Shown here in pieces: positions 1-8,829 of a DNA stretch of 64,000 nucleotides. The translations under genes and the position numbers were made by a program. The DNA is from Metasolibacillus meyeri (GTDB taxonomy: Bacteria > Bacillota > Bacilli > Bacillales_A > Planococcaceae): NCBI RefSeq assembly GCF_003049505.1, contig NZ_PYWN01000042.1, positions 49,098 through 113,097 of the forward strand. The letters are read 5' to 3'. Position 1 is the first letter of the stretch, and each line of letters begins with the position of its first letter. A model generated the notes under the pieces. The model did no database searches and had not been told where the DNA came from. It saw only the letters and a list, made by a program, of their open reading frames with translations.

Positions 1-53
1 ACGAGCAAATAATTAAATAGTGTATTTATTAATACAAGCCATTCGCCAACCAT
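1..53 (-). CDS. spoIIGA: SpoIIGA, 5' fragment cut by the window edge
   Basis: Only the first 17 codons are present. They read MVGEWLVLINTLFNYLL, a hydrophobic segment like the first membrane helix of SpoIIGA, the aspartic protease that processes pro-sigma-E in the mother cell. An AGGAGG (68 to 63) lies 9 nt before the ATG. Position supports the call: in Bacillales spoIIGA-sigE-sigG follows ftsA-ftsZ on the same strand. The upstream DNA has Spo0A-box-like motifs. The fragment is too short for a family match by itself, so the call rests on synteny, ribosome site and helix character. Confidence 0.68.
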   Translation of the reverse strand, partial: MVGEWLVLINTLFNYLL

Positions 54-112
54 GTATCGCTTCCTCCTAGTTAGAAGCTTACCATTAACACTATGTTAGA
101 AATTGTCACTTC

Positions 113-174
113 ATTGTATTCAGTTAACAAAAAATTTAGACAAGAAAACGCAAAAAAATTGAGGAAATGACAAA
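113..174 (-). promoter_or_regulatory. candidate Spo0A-dependent promoter of spoIIGA
   Basis: On the minus strand TTTGTCAT (174-167) and TTGTCTAA (143-136) resemble the Spo0A box TTTGTCGAA. The second overlaps a possible -35 TTGTCT (143-138), 19 bp from TACAAT (118-113). A 0A box over a -35 with an over-long spacer is the known design of the B. subtilis spoIIG promoter. The motif matches are mine and partial. Confidence 0.45.
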
Positions 175-299
175 ACGTGAGGCAAACGATAGAAAAGGTA
201 GATAAACATATCTCTTTTTCTGTAGTTATTCGTATTTTTTTAGAGATATATTTACAGGTAGATATGTTAATGAACCTTTATTTTGATTCAGCACATGTT

Positions 300-367
300 T
301 TTCTGCGCGAAAGCGAAGCGACAGCAGCAATCCTTTCTGCGCGAAAGCGAAGCGACAGCAGCAATAT
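300..367. repeat. tandem pair of a 34-bp GCGAAAGCGAAGCG repeat
   Basis: Two head-to-tail copies (300-333 and 334-367) share 32 identical bases containing CTGCGCGAAAGCGAAGCGAC. The rest of 54-680 has no convincing gene. A diverged relative lies at 37566-37627, so this is a dispersed family rather than a local duplication. Confidence 0.85.
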
Positions 368-588
368 TTTTCCTATCGCAAGAATATAGTGATAGTAACA
401 AATTTTCTCTGTGACAAGTAATCGTATTAACATGCTTGCTATATTTCTATGCTTTGGAAAGTTGGATGTAGAGTTTGTTTGCTAAATTTTAAAATGTTTA
501 TTTATATGCTTTTGAGACGACCACTAACTAGTTCAAAAATAACAACTCACTCGTTGAACTTCAAAATTCGCTCAATCCAATTAGAAAA

Positions 589-621
589 GAGCTGTCCGAA
601 AAAAATTCGGACAGCCCTTTT
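589..621. terminator. bidirectional hairpin terminator
   Basis: A perfect 10-bp stem GCTGTCCGAA (591-600)/TTCGGACAGC (606-615) with a 5-nt loop and T-rich flanks on both strands. No gene ends right beside it; it lies between ftsZ and spoIIGA. Confidence 0.6.
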
Positions 622-680
622 CATTAAGCCTTTTACTTCGAATAACGACGCGTAAAGACTAACACGAAGTATAAAAAACT

Positions 681-720
681 GAGGATGTTAGGAAAAGCTT
701 GTGCCTTTCCTAACATCCTC
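681..720 (-). terminator. rho-independent terminator after ftsZ
   Basis: A near-perfect 16-bp stem (681-696/705-720, GAGGATGTTAGG...) starts 8 nt after the ftsZ stop and is followed on the minus strand by AGTTTTTTA. It separates ftsA-ftsZ transcription from spoIIGA. Confidence 0.85.
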
Positions 721-728
721 ATCAATTA

Positions 729-1871
729 CTACCCGCGATTTCTACGGTTGCGTAAAAATGTTGGAATATCTAATGCGTCTTCTTGCTGATAGTTTTGTGT
801 TTGACGCGGTGCTTCTTGCTGCACAGGCTCTTGACGCAACGGTTGCTGCTGCTGTGTAGGAGCTGCTTGTTGGCGTGCTCCCATGCTTGGTCGTACACTT
901 TGACGCTGTGTTAATATATCATCTGAGAAGCCTGTTGCAATAACCGTTACGATAATCTCATCATCTAAGCTATCATTAATAACAGACCCGAAAATCATAT
1001 TTACTTCTTCATCTGATGCTGAAGCAACAATATCAGCCGCTTCCTGTACTTCAAATAAGCTTAGGTTTGTCCCACCAGTAATATTCATAATCACACCTTT
1101 TGCACCATCGATTGATGTTTCAAGAAGTGGGCTTGAGATTGCTTTTTTAGCAGCCTCTGTCGCACGGTTTTCACCTGAAGCAATACCGATACCCATTAAT
1201 GCTGAGCCTTTATCAGACATAATCGTTTTTACATCAGCAAAGTCTAAGTTAATTAAACCAGGTGTTGCGATTAGATCAGAGATACCTTGTACACCTTGAC
1301 GTAATACATTATCTGCTTCACGGAATGCCTCTAACATAGGTGTTGATTTATCAACAATTTGTAATAGCTTATCGTTAGGGATAACAATTAACGTGTCGAC
1401 AGCTTCTTTCATTGCACCAATGCCACCTACAGCTTGTGTTTGACGTTTACGACCTTCAAATGAAAACGGGCGTGTAACAACACCTACTGTTAATGCACCT
1501 AAATCACGCGCAATTTGAGCGATAACTGGAGCTGCACCAGTACCAGTACCTCCACCCATACCAGCAGTGACAAAGACCATATCTGCTCCGCGTAATACTT
1601 CTTCGATTTGCTCACGGCTTTCTTCGGCTGCTTTTTTCCCTACTTCTGGATTCGCACCCGCTCCTAAGCCTCGTGTAAGTTTTCCACCAATTTGTAATTT
1701 ATGTTCTGCCTTTGATAGATTTAAAGCTTGAGCATCTGTATTCACTGCAATAAAATCTACACCTTGTACACCATGTTCAATCATACGATTAACAGCATTA
1801 TTACCGCCACCACCTACACCAATTACTTTGATGACAGCAAGCTGATCACTACTTGTATCAAATTCTAACAT
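729..1871 (-). CDS. ftsZ: cell division GTPase FtsZ
   Basis: Tubulin-like GTPase of 380 residues that polymerises into the cytoplasmic Z-ring and recruits the divisome. The phosphate-binding loop GGGTGTG is at residues 106-112, and the T7 segment includes NLDFADV. A Gln-rich linker (about 335-362) leads to the conserved tail DIPTFLRNR, which binds FtsA and other partners. Length is normal. It is last in the dcw cluster, 270 bp after ftsA, with its own terminator. GGAGGA precedes the ATG. Confidence 0.98.
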   Translation of the reverse strand: MLEFDTSSDQLAVIKVIGVGGGGNNAVNRMIEHGVQGVDFIAVNTDAQALNLSKAEHKLQIGGKLTRGLGAGANPEVGKKAAEESREQIEEVLRGADMVFVTAGMGGGTGTGAAPVIAQIARDLGALTVGVVTRPFSFEGRKRQTQAVGGIGAMKEAVDTLIVIPNDKLLQIVDKSTPMLEAFREADNVLRQGVQGISDLIATPGLINLDFADVKTIMSDKGSALMGIGIASGENRATEAAKKAISSPLLETSIDGAKGVIMNITGGTNLSLFEVQEAADIVASASDEEVNMIFGSVINDSLDDEIIVTVIATGFSDDILTQRQSVRPSMGARQQAAPTQQQQPLRQEPVQQEAPRQTQNYQQEDALDIPTFLRNRRNRG

Positions 1872-2011
1872 TTAATTTATCCTCCTACTTCGCTCGACTT
1901 TTTCCTGTATTAACGGACAGTAATGTTTTCTGTAGTGATAGATAACAGTTACAAGACACCCACCTTGAACCTTACTAAAAGGATTGATGAGTAAATCAAC
2001 TATCCGTAAAA

Positions 2012-2132
2012 ACTCGATTGAGGTCAACACCACGTTGATTACACAAGCGTTCTCACAAAATGTGAAGTTCTTAACCTATGTTCCTCTATCAATAATCAGT
2101 AGAATCCCCACTGATTGAAGTTTCACTTTATC
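2012..2132 (+). repeat. dispersed intergenic repeat, copy 1
   Basis: Lies in the ftsA-ftsZ gap. It shares ACACAAGCGTT, TGTTCCTCTA and CTGATTGAAGTTTCACTTTA with the reverse complement of 30434-30549, and TGTGAAG.TCTTAAC...TATGTTCCT with 37637-37722. AATCAGT/ACTGATT inside it can form a stem. There is no ORF. It runs antisense to ftsA-ftsZ. Confidence 0.8.
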
Positions 2133-2141
2133 GTAAGCTCA

Positions 2142-3434
2142 CTATTCAAAAAACTTATTAAAGATATTTTTTGCTCTATCGATAACGCTTACTTTATTGC
2201 CATTATCTGTATATTCAACTTGCTGAGATTGCTTTTTAGCAGGAGTCGATTGTACCGTTGCAGCAATATATGGTGAAGCATCTGCTACAGAACTTCTTCC
2301 ATAGAACTTATCATCCGCATATGCATAACGAATTAGCCCTACCGATGTTGTAAATGCTGAATCACGTACACCTATATAATCTGGCACAAACACACGTACA
2401 CGCGTCTGCATTACTTCCCGTGCAAGCTGAGCAATCCCTTCTAGCTGTGCTACTCCACCAGTCATTACAATGCCTCCTGGTAAATCACTCACACCTAGAC
2501 GCGCTAACTCATCTAACACGAGCTCAAACATTTCTTCTAGACGCACGCCGATAATTTCAGCAATATAACGCTGATTATATTGGTCTGTTGTATCTGTTCC
2601 TACTACAGGTACTTCAAATAATTCGTCATCTGAAGCATCATCATAGAACGCATGTCCAAATTGTCTTTTTATTTTTTCAGCTTGTTCAGTCGGTGTCTTT
2701 AGGACGATTGATAAGTCTTTTGTAATATGTTCTCCGCCTACCGGGATAACCCCTGTATGCTTTAATAAGCCTTCTTCAAATACAGCGATCGTTGTTGAAC
2801 CTCCACCTAAATCGATATAAGCCGTACCTTGATTTTTTTCATCTTCTGTCAAAGCAAAGTAACCTGCCGCTAAAGGCTGTAAATAAATTTCTCGAATTTG
2901 TAAACCAGCTCGCTCTACACAACGCAATACGTTATGTAATAAAGTTTTCGAAGTCGTAATCATTGTTGCATCCATTTCTAAACGAATGCCTATCATACCA
3001 CGCGGGTCTTTAATTTCATCAAGATTATCCACAATAAATTGCTTAGGTATTAAGTTTACTAACTCACGCTCTGGTGGGATAGACATAACTTGTGCGGATT
3101 CGATGACACGTTCCAAATCATCATCACCAATTTCACGATTCTCACTATTTACAGCAACAACACCTTTTACCGGTTGTAAAAATGTTTGATTTGCTGGTAC
3201 ACCTAGTATAACATCGTGTATTTTGATACCTGTCATTCTTTCAGCTTGCTCAACTGCTTTTTTAATTGATTGTACTGTCGCATCAATATCAACAATGGCG
3301 CCTTTACGAATTCCAGTCGATTTTACGTGGCCGACACCAATTACATGTAATTGTTGCTCACTCATTTCACCTATTAGCACTTTAATAGAGGATGATCCAA
3401 TATCCAGCGAAATATAAATATCTTGTTGACTCAA
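2142..3434 (-). CDS. ftsA: cell division protein FtsA
   Basis: Actin-fold ATPase that tethers FtsZ to the membrane; 430 residues from the chosen start. IYISLDIGSSSIKVLIGE near the N-terminus is the phosphate-1 loop, AYIDLGGGSTTIAVF is phosphate-2, and IVMTGGVAQLEG is the adenosine motif. The C-terminus VIDRAKNIFNKFFE is an amphipathic membrane-targeting helix. I prefer the TTG at 3434-3432 because AAGGAGGTG sits 7 nt upstream; a longer form from an ATG at 3470 would add 12 basic, non-conserved residues across this ribosome site. Confidence 0.97.
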   Translation of the reverse strand: MSQQDIYISLDIGSSSIKVLIGEMSEQQLHVIGVGHVKSTGIRKGAIVDIDATVQSIKKAVEQAERMTGIKIHDVILGVPANQTFLQPVKGVVAVNSENREIGDDDLERVIESAQVMSIPPERELVNLIPKQFIVDNLDEIKDPRGMIGIRLEMDATMITTSKTLLHNVLRCVERAGLQIREIYLQPLAAGYFALTEDEKNQGTAYIDLGGGSTTIAVFEEGLLKHTGVIPVGGEHITKDLSIVLKTPTEQAEKIKRQFGHAFYDDASDDELFEVPVVGTDTTDQYNQRYIAEIIGVRLEEMFELVLDELARLGVSDLPGGIVMTGGVAQLEGIAQLAREVMQTRVRVFVPDYIGVRDSAFTTSVGLIRYAYADDKFYGRSSVADASPYIAATVQSTPAKKQSQQVEYTDNGNKVSVIDRAKNIFNKFFE

Positions 3435-3750
3435 CTCGCTGCACCTCCTTCTAATACTCCTAATGTTCATTCTATTGCAATTTTTCGCTGTTGTCTAAGC
3501 TTATTCGCTTTTGTAACGAAATTTTAATGAGATTTATCTTCATTCAGTACAATACTCCCATCTCTATAGCTCGTAAGAGGATTGCTTCTTTCTTATTCGA
3601 TTCAACAAGTGACTAAATACTCATTACATGAAGTAAGTTTTGTGGCAAAGATTACACGAAACAAATTAGTTAACCATTTGCGTATATCATCATGGTTTAA
3701 GCTAACTTCCCACTCAATCTATACGAGAGTTAGTCAAAGCGTAATCGCTA

Positions 3751-4113
3751 TTAATTTTCTTGCTTTTTGGTTTTTCTCTCGTCTAGTTTCGTTAATAGTA
3801 TACGTCGAATGACGGCTATATTTTGAAATAATCGAACACCGAATGCAAAAATTGCAGCTAAGTATAAATCAACCCCAATATGGACACCTAAAAAGGCAAG
3901 TCCTGCCGCAAGTGCGATGTTAAAGAAGAATCCTGAAATAAATACTTTATCATCGTAAACTTCCTGCAATTTTGCACGTATCCCCCCAAACATCGTATCA
4001 AGTGCAGCTAATACTGCAATAGATAAATAATTTTCATATACCGCTGGAATTTGAATATCCGTTAGTAGACCTAGCGCAACGCCTAAAATCAGTCCTAACA
4101 ATGGCAGCCACAT
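3751..4113 (-). CDS. sbp: small basic membrane protein Sbp (DUF1290)
   Basis: A 120-residue protein with about four membrane helices (MWLPLLGLILGVALGLLT, YLSIAVLAALDTMFGGI, FFFNIALAAGLAFLG, YLAAIFAFGVRLFQNIA) and a Lys-rich tail. It matches the DUF1290/Sbp family always found just before ftsA in Bacillales. Molecular role unknown. It is 3 bp from the DUF881 gene before it, so probably co-transcribed. Confidence 0.88.
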   Translation of the reverse strand: MWLPLLGLILGVALGLLTDIQIPAVYENYLSIAVLAALDTMFGGIRAKLQEVYDDKVFISGFFFNIALAAGLAFLGVHIGVDLYLAAIFAFGVRLFQNIAVIRRILLTKLDERKTKKQEN

Positions 4114-4116
4114 ATT

Positions 4117-4836
4117 CTAATCCCCTTTTTTTGCCTCACTCAAATGGCTCTTGGTTATTTGAGTTGCTATATTTTTAATTTGAATAAAACTTTTTACGTC
4201 ACCAACAACAAGCTCTAAATTATCGATATAAAACTCGTCCATCAGTGAAGATGAAAGTAAATAATTATATAATTTTTGCGCTAGCTCTTCAGATGGCATA
4301 ATAATTTTCACTTCTACATCCACTTTACTTATCGGTACACTATTTATGGTTGTAGCACCATTAATATCTCGAATAGCCGAAGTATGCAAGAGACGCTGTC
4401 CATCAATTTCAACATATTGACCACCATTGCGATAAATATCATTGACTAAACGGAATAATAGCTCCGGCGATATTGCGTCAATGTTATAACCGTACTCAAT
4501 TAATTCTTTAGCTGGTTTTATCGTTAAAGTTAACCCTGGACCTGTAACAGGTGATAAGCCGATTTGCCGATGTAAATCTAGAACTGTTTCTCGTAACACA
4601 AGCTCTGGGTCGCTTGAGTTAACATCCTCATATTTGCGAATGACTTCATTCATCCCTTGAATATTTGTTAATAATTCAGAATGTCGTTTTTTTTCCTCTG
4701 ATAATGCTTGTCTAATTTCCCAAATATCCCTCGTGTCACGCTCTTTTGGATTTTGCATCGTATTATATTGCACTGCTAACATAAAACCAATGATAAAGGA
4801 AATAAGTGTAATATGCAGATTTTTATTGTTTTTCAT
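4117..4836 (-). CDS. ylxX: DUF881 family membrane-anchored protein (YlxX-like)
   Basis: 239 residues with an N-terminal membrane helix (ITLISFIIGFMLAVQYN), a short coiled coil (about 35-75) and an extracytoplasmic DUF881 domain (GPGLTLTIKP..., LVNDIYRNGGQYVEIDGQRLLHTSAIR). The function of DUF881 proteins is not established. It follows a paralogue by 12 bp; the paired genes occupy the ylxW-ylxX slot between divIB and sbp. Confidence 0.88.
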   Translation of the reverse strand: MKNNKNLHITLISFIIGFMLAVQYNTMQNPKERDTRDIWEIRQALSEEKKRHSELLTNIQGMNEVIRKYEDVNSSDPELVLRETVLDLHRQIGLSPVTGPGLTLTIKPAKELIEYGYNIDAISPELLFRLVNDIYRNGGQYVEIDGQRLLHTSAIRDINGATTINSVPISKVDVEVKIIMPSEELAQKLYNYLLSSSLMDEFYIDNLELVVGDVKSFIQIKNIATQITKSHLSEAKKGD

Positions 4837-4848
4837 CTACCCTCCCCC

Positions 4849-5577
4849 TCATTTTTCTGCCGTATTGGAAGGCATTGAAATTAAACTACTTTTTTCAAAA
4901 GTAACATTAATCTGCTCATTTAATAGTTGATCAAAAACTCCCCCTGGAATTTCTAATGATGCGATTAGTGTGTTTGGCTCTCCAATCGCTTCAATCACAA
5001 ATGGCGCTGGTGATTGTTTACCATCAATCGTAATAACAGGGCCGTTACAGCTTATATAAGAATTTGTTTTCAAGCGCTGACCATTAATGGAGATTGCCTC
5101 TGCCCCTGCAATCTTCAACTCGGTCAACACTTTAAAAATATGGCTCTCATGTACGATATAATCATTTGGGTTCGTTGAATTTGGATTATATCCACCGTCT
5201 GCTAATGTTAAGCGGATACCTTGTCCCTGCCCTTCAATGTCGCCAAGTAAAAGCCGTAAACGCTCAGCTTCAGCAACTAAATCATCATGTTGCTCTGTAT
5301 TTAAAGTTAATTCTTTTTCATAGTTTCGGATGGTTTGTTGCAAATGATTCAGTTCATCTGCTAACTCTTTATTGCGCTCCTGCTGTGTAATTAGCTCCTC
5401 GCGATAGGTTTCCTGCTGCTGCAAATAAATCGGTGAGCGTGAACTTAACTTTTTATTATCCTTCGTTAAATTGTAGGAAATACCAATAATAAAGCCTATC
5501 ATGATACAGACGATGAGCATAATAAAATATTTGCGTTGAAACAAGGATGGTCTGCTATTCCTCTGATTGTTCTTCAT
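4849..5577 (-). CDS. ylxW: DUF881 family membrane-anchored protein (YlxW-like)
   Basis: 242 residues: basic N-terminus, one membrane helix (FIMLIVCIMIGFIIGISYN), a long coiled coil (about 45-110) and a DUF881 domain (GQGIRLTLADGGYNPN..., LTELKIAGAEAISINGQRLKTNSYI). It overlaps the 3' end of divIB by 23 nt, indicating translational coupling. Paralogue of the next gene. A link to division is inferred only from position. Confidence 0.88.
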   Translation of the reverse strand: MKNNQRNSRPSLFQRKYFIMLIVCIMIGFIIGISYNLTKDNKKLSSRSPIYLQQQETYREELITQQERNKELADELNHLQQTIRNYEKELTLNTEQHDDLVAEAERLRLLLGDIEGQGQGIRLTLADGGYNPNSTNPNDYIVHESHIFKVLTELKIAGAEAISINGQRLKTNSYISCNGPVITIDGKQSPAPFVIEAIGEPNTLIASLEIPGGVFDQLLNEQINVTFEKSSLISMPSNTAEK

Positions 5578-6367
5578 CTTGCTCCACTCCTTGTTGCTCG
5601 CCCTCTGCTTTCATATATTCTTTGAAATAAGAGCGATAATATTCTCCTACTTCAATATCAATAATCCCTTTTTCATGACCTTCTGTATTTTCAATCCATG
5701 CTACAAACGATGGATAGTGATTCAATTTACTCGCAAGTGTTGTAATTTCTGCACGTACTTCATAGCCATCATTCATAAATAATGTGATTGCATAAGGATC
5801 TGTACTTGTCGGTGTTGCTTTAATTTGCGAAATCATCGCTAACACCTCTGGATTAAGCTTTGCTAGCTCTTGCAATAAGCGTTTACGAATTTTTTCATCA
5901 TCAAATTTAAGAAATATCGGTGCATCAATTGGAATTAGTTGATCTTGTACTGATAAAATAACACCATTTTCCAGCATTGGGTAAAAATCATTATCTTTTG
6001 CAATATAAGCAACTTTGTTCCATTCCTCTATTTGAATTGATACAGTTGTTAGCCATTTACGCTTGACAGTAACAGTCTTCACCCAATCTTGTCTCAATAT
6101 TTGCTTCTCGATGTCATCCTCTTTAAAGCTCCACATAGAGTCTCCAATATTTAAGCCTGATTGCTTCGTATAAAATGTAGCATCTTCAATACTTCCTCCA
6201 GTGACATCAATGGTTTTAATATCACTATAAGGTGATTGGAAATAAAGGAGTAAAAATAAAATTATACCGAATATTGTTGTCAATAATATAAATTTAACAT
6301 TCGAGCGCCGCCGCCGTTTCGCTCGTAGTGTAGGGATACGTTCTTCTATATCAATTACCTTTTTCAA
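5555..6367 (-). CDS. divIB: cell division protein DivIB/FtsQ
   Basis: 270-residue bitopic divisome protein. A basic cytoplasmic tail (LRAKRRRRSNVK) is followed by one membrane helix (about 26-44), a POTRA domain (IKTIDVTGGSIEDATFYTKQSGL..., VKTVTVKRKWLTTVSIQIEEWN) and an acidic C-terminus (EGEQQGVEQDEEQSEE). It works with FtsL and DivIC in septal peptidoglycan synthesis. It begins 3 bp after spoVE, where B. subtilis has murG and murB between; both are absent here. Confidence 0.93.
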   Translation of the reverse strand: MKKVIDIEERIPTLRAKRRRRSNVKFILLTTIFGIILFLLLYFQSPYSDIKTIDVTGGSIEDATFYTKQSGLNIGDSMWSFKEDDIEKQILRQDWVKTVTVKRKWLTTVSIQIEEWNKVAYIAKDNDFYPMLENGVILSVQDQLIPIDAPIFLKFDDEKIRKRLLQELAKLNPEVLAMISQIKATPTSTDPYAITLFMNDGYEVRAEITTLASKLNHYPSFVAWIENTEGHEKGIIDIEVGEYYRSYFKEYMKAEGEQQGVEQDEEQSEE

Positions 6368-6370
6368 CTT

Positions 6371-7456
6371 TTACTCCTCCTTCCTATTTGTATTCATGAT
6401 TTTAATAACTAAAGCAACCGTTATCCAAATAACGATTAATGAAGTACCGCCATAGCTAATAAAAGGTAGTGTTACTCCAGTTACTGGTAGCAAGCCGATA
6501 ACTACACCGATATTTAAACAAGTTTGCAAGACAAGCATCGTTATTAAAGCACCGATCATATAAAATTGTTTTAAGCTATATGCTCTTATTGCTAATGCAT
6601 AGCCACAATAAAACAAAGTAGCGAACAGCACTAAAATAACAATTCCACCAACAAACCCCATTTCCTCTAATATAATAGAAAAAATAAAATCATTTTGTGG
6701 CTCTGGCAAATATAAATACTTTTGACGACTTTGCAAAAACCCATGTCCAAATAATCCAGCTGGTCCAATTGCCATTAAAGATTGCACCGCCTGAAAGCCA
6801 CTGCCAAGCGAATCAGACCATGGATCTAAAAATGATTGGATGCGCTTTAAACGATACGGAGCAGAAATAATCAGTGCTGTTAAACCAGCTATACCTGCAA
6901 GCAGTAAAAAAATATAAAGCTTAATCGGATACTTTGCGATAAAAAGTAACATAAAGGCTGTAACGACTAAAATAAAAACAGAACCAAAATCGGGCTGTAG
7001 CATAATCAACAGTGCTGGTAAAAATATGATGACAAAATGCTCTAGTTTAACGACTCTTTCAAAGGACTTAACTTTTGCCAAACGAGCGCTTAAATATAAC
7101 AGCGTCGTAATTTTTACAAGTTCTGCTGGCTGAATTGTTAACGAACCAATTCCTATCCAGCTTCGAGATCCATTGCGCCAAATGCCAATGCCTGGTATTA
7201 GTACAAGTATGAGCAATACTAAGGAAAATACATAGAGCATTAAAAGCTTTTTTTCTGTTAATGCTGGACCTTTTATAATCATCACAAAAACAATACATGC
7301 TATGGCAAAATAAATAATTTGCTTTATATAAAAGGGCGTTTGTCCTGCATAATGAACTGAGCTCCAATATGTACTTGCTGAGTACACAAACACAATTCCA
7401 ATACTTGTCAATAACAATGCACATAAAACAAATAGCTTTTGATAATGGTGCGTCAG
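6371..7456 (-). CDS. spoVE: SEDS glycosyltransferase SpoVE (FtsW/RodA family)
   Basis: Multi-pass SEDS polymerase, about 10 helices, expected to polymerise lipid II with SpoVD for the spore cortex. Family signatures: YSAS, GSRSWI, QPAELVKI, PQNDFIFSIILEE and TGVTLPFISYGG. The start is unusual. The first ordinary start, a TTG at 7417, has no ribosome site and would cut the first helix. A CTG at 7456-7454 has AAAGGA 8 nt upstream and yields 361 residues with an intact first helix. A second SEDS gene next to pyc is the FtsW equivalent. Confidence 0.9.
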   Translation of the reverse strand: MTHHYQKLFVLCALLLTSIGIVFVYSASTYWSSVHYAGQTPFYIKQIIYFAIACIVFVMIIKGPALTEKKLLMLYVFSLVLLILVLIPGIGIWRNGSRSWIGIGSLTIQPAELVKITTLLYLSARLAKVKSFERVVKLEHFVIIFLPALLIMLQPDFGSVFILVVTAFMLLFIAKYPIKLYIFLLLAGIAGLTALIISAPYRLKRIQSFLDPWSDSLGSGFQAVQSLMAIGPAGLFGHGFLQSRQKYLYLPEPQNDFIFSIILEEMGFVGGIVILVLFATLFYCGYALAIRAYSLKQFYMIGALITMLVLQTCLNIGVVIGLLPVTGVTLPFISYGGTSLIVIWITVALVIKIMNTNRKEE

Positions 7457-7476
7457 TCAGGGCATCCTTTCTTTAT

Positions 7477-8829
7477 TTAAGTGAGCTTCATCACCGCATC
7501 AATAAATAAATCACCACGAATTTCAAAGCTAGCGTACTGATCCCAGCTTGCACATGCTGGAGACAGAAGCATAACATCTCCTGCTGTCACAAACTTTGCT
7601 GCATACATAACCGCATCTTCAACATTCGTTGCCGCAACAGTTTGCTCAACCCCACACGATTTTGCAAATTCAATAAAACGTGACCCTGTTTCTCCAAATG
7701 TAACGACCGCCTTGACATTCCCCATGACATCGCGCAATTCTTCAAAAGAATGACCGCGATCTAAACCGCCAGCTAAGAGGACAATCGGCTGTGAAAATGC
7801 AGTAAGTGCGCTTTTCGTGGCAAGACAATTTGTTGCTTTTGAATCATTATAAATTTGTACACCTTGCCAATTGCGTACAAATTGCGTGCGGTGTTTTACG
7901 CCTGTAAAGGTAGCTAACACATCCTTCATTGCATCAATCGGGCATCCCATTAATAAAGCAGCAGCTACAGCACATAAAATGTTTTGCAAATTATGCTCCC
8001 CTGGCAGTACAATGCTCGAACGGTCTAATAAATACTCACCTTGCCAATAAATAGATGTCGCATCCGCACTAATTCCTTCAGCTGCTCTTCCGCTTGTCGT
8101 AAAAGGAATTCTTTGTGCCTTCGATTTAGCTGCATAGGCTACTACAATTGGCTGTTGTGCATTGTAAATGAAATAATCTTGCCCATCTTGATTGCGTGTT
8201 ACAGCAAACTTGGCTTCTGCATATTCCTCAAACGAACTATGATAATCTAAATGCGCCTCATAAATATTCGTTAAAATAGCAATATGCGGCTTAAATGCAC
8301 GTGTCCCCATTAACTGAAAACTAGAAAGCTCTGTTACCAAAACCTGCTCCTTTGTTGCTTCTGAAGCAACGCTACAAGCAACTGTCCCAATGTTGCCAGC
8401 AATTAAAGGCTGCTTCTGTCCATACTCCAGCATTTCAAATAGTAAAGTTGTCGTTGTCGTTTTACCATTAGACCCCGTAATACCAATAAAAGGAGCCTCA
8501 CTTACTAAATATGCGAGCTCCATCTCCGTAATGACTGGTAATTCACGATTAATAGCGTCTGCGATAATTGGATTACTATATGGAATACCCGGATTTTTCA
8601 CAATTAACTCAAAGCCCTCGTCAAGCAAATCCTCTGGATGACGACCACAAATGACGGTAATCCCTTTTGCCAAAAGGCTTTGTGCTGCTGGGTTTGCGTC
8701 AAAGGGCTTCGCATCATTTACTGTGACAAAAGCACCAAGCTCATGTAACAGTTCTGCAGCAGCAACACCACTTTTTGCAAGGCCTAGCACAAGCACTTTT
8801 TTATATTGCAATCCTGTATAGTCAATCAT
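7477..8829 (-). CDS. murD: UDP-MurNAc-L-Ala:D-Glu ligase MurD
   Basis: Cytoplasmic ATP-dependent ligase adding D-Glu to UDP-MurNAc-L-Ala; 450 residues. Rossmann-like start KKVLVLGLAKSGVAAAELL, ATP loop GSNGKTTTT at 119-126, central YNDSKATN and LLAGGLDRG, and LLSPACASWDQY near the C-terminus. The ATG at 8829 overlaps the mraY stop (ATGA) and has GGAGG 8 nt upstream; the longer frame reaching 8904 runs back through mraY and is not used. Confidence 0.97.
   Translation of the reverse strand: MIDYTGLQYKKVLVLGLAKSGVAAAELLHELGAFVTVNDAKPFDANPAAQSLLAKGITVICGRHPEDLLDEGFELIVKNPGIPYSNPIIADAINRELPVITEMELAYLVSEAPFIGITGSNGKTTTTTLLFEMLEYGQKQPLIAGNIGTVACSVASEATKEQVLVTELSSFQLMGTRAFKPHIAILTNIYEAHLDYHSSFEEYAEAKFAVTRNQDGQDYFIYNAQQPIVVAYAAKSKAQRIPFTTSGRAAEGISADATSIYWQGEYLLDRSSIVLPGEHNLQNILCAVAAALLMGCPIDAMKDVLATFTGVKHRTQFVRNWQGVQIYNDSKATNCLATKSALTAFSQPIVLLAGGLDRGHSFEELRDVMGNVKAVVTFGETGSRFIEFAKSCGVEQTVAATNVEDAVMYAAKFVTAGDVMLLSPACASWDQYASFEIRGDLFIDAVMKLT

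Noticed and set aside
177..655. Two small plus-strand ORFs (177-389 and 449-655)
   Set aside because: No ribosome sites, one runs through the tandem repeat and the other into the hairpin at 591-615; composition is non-coding.
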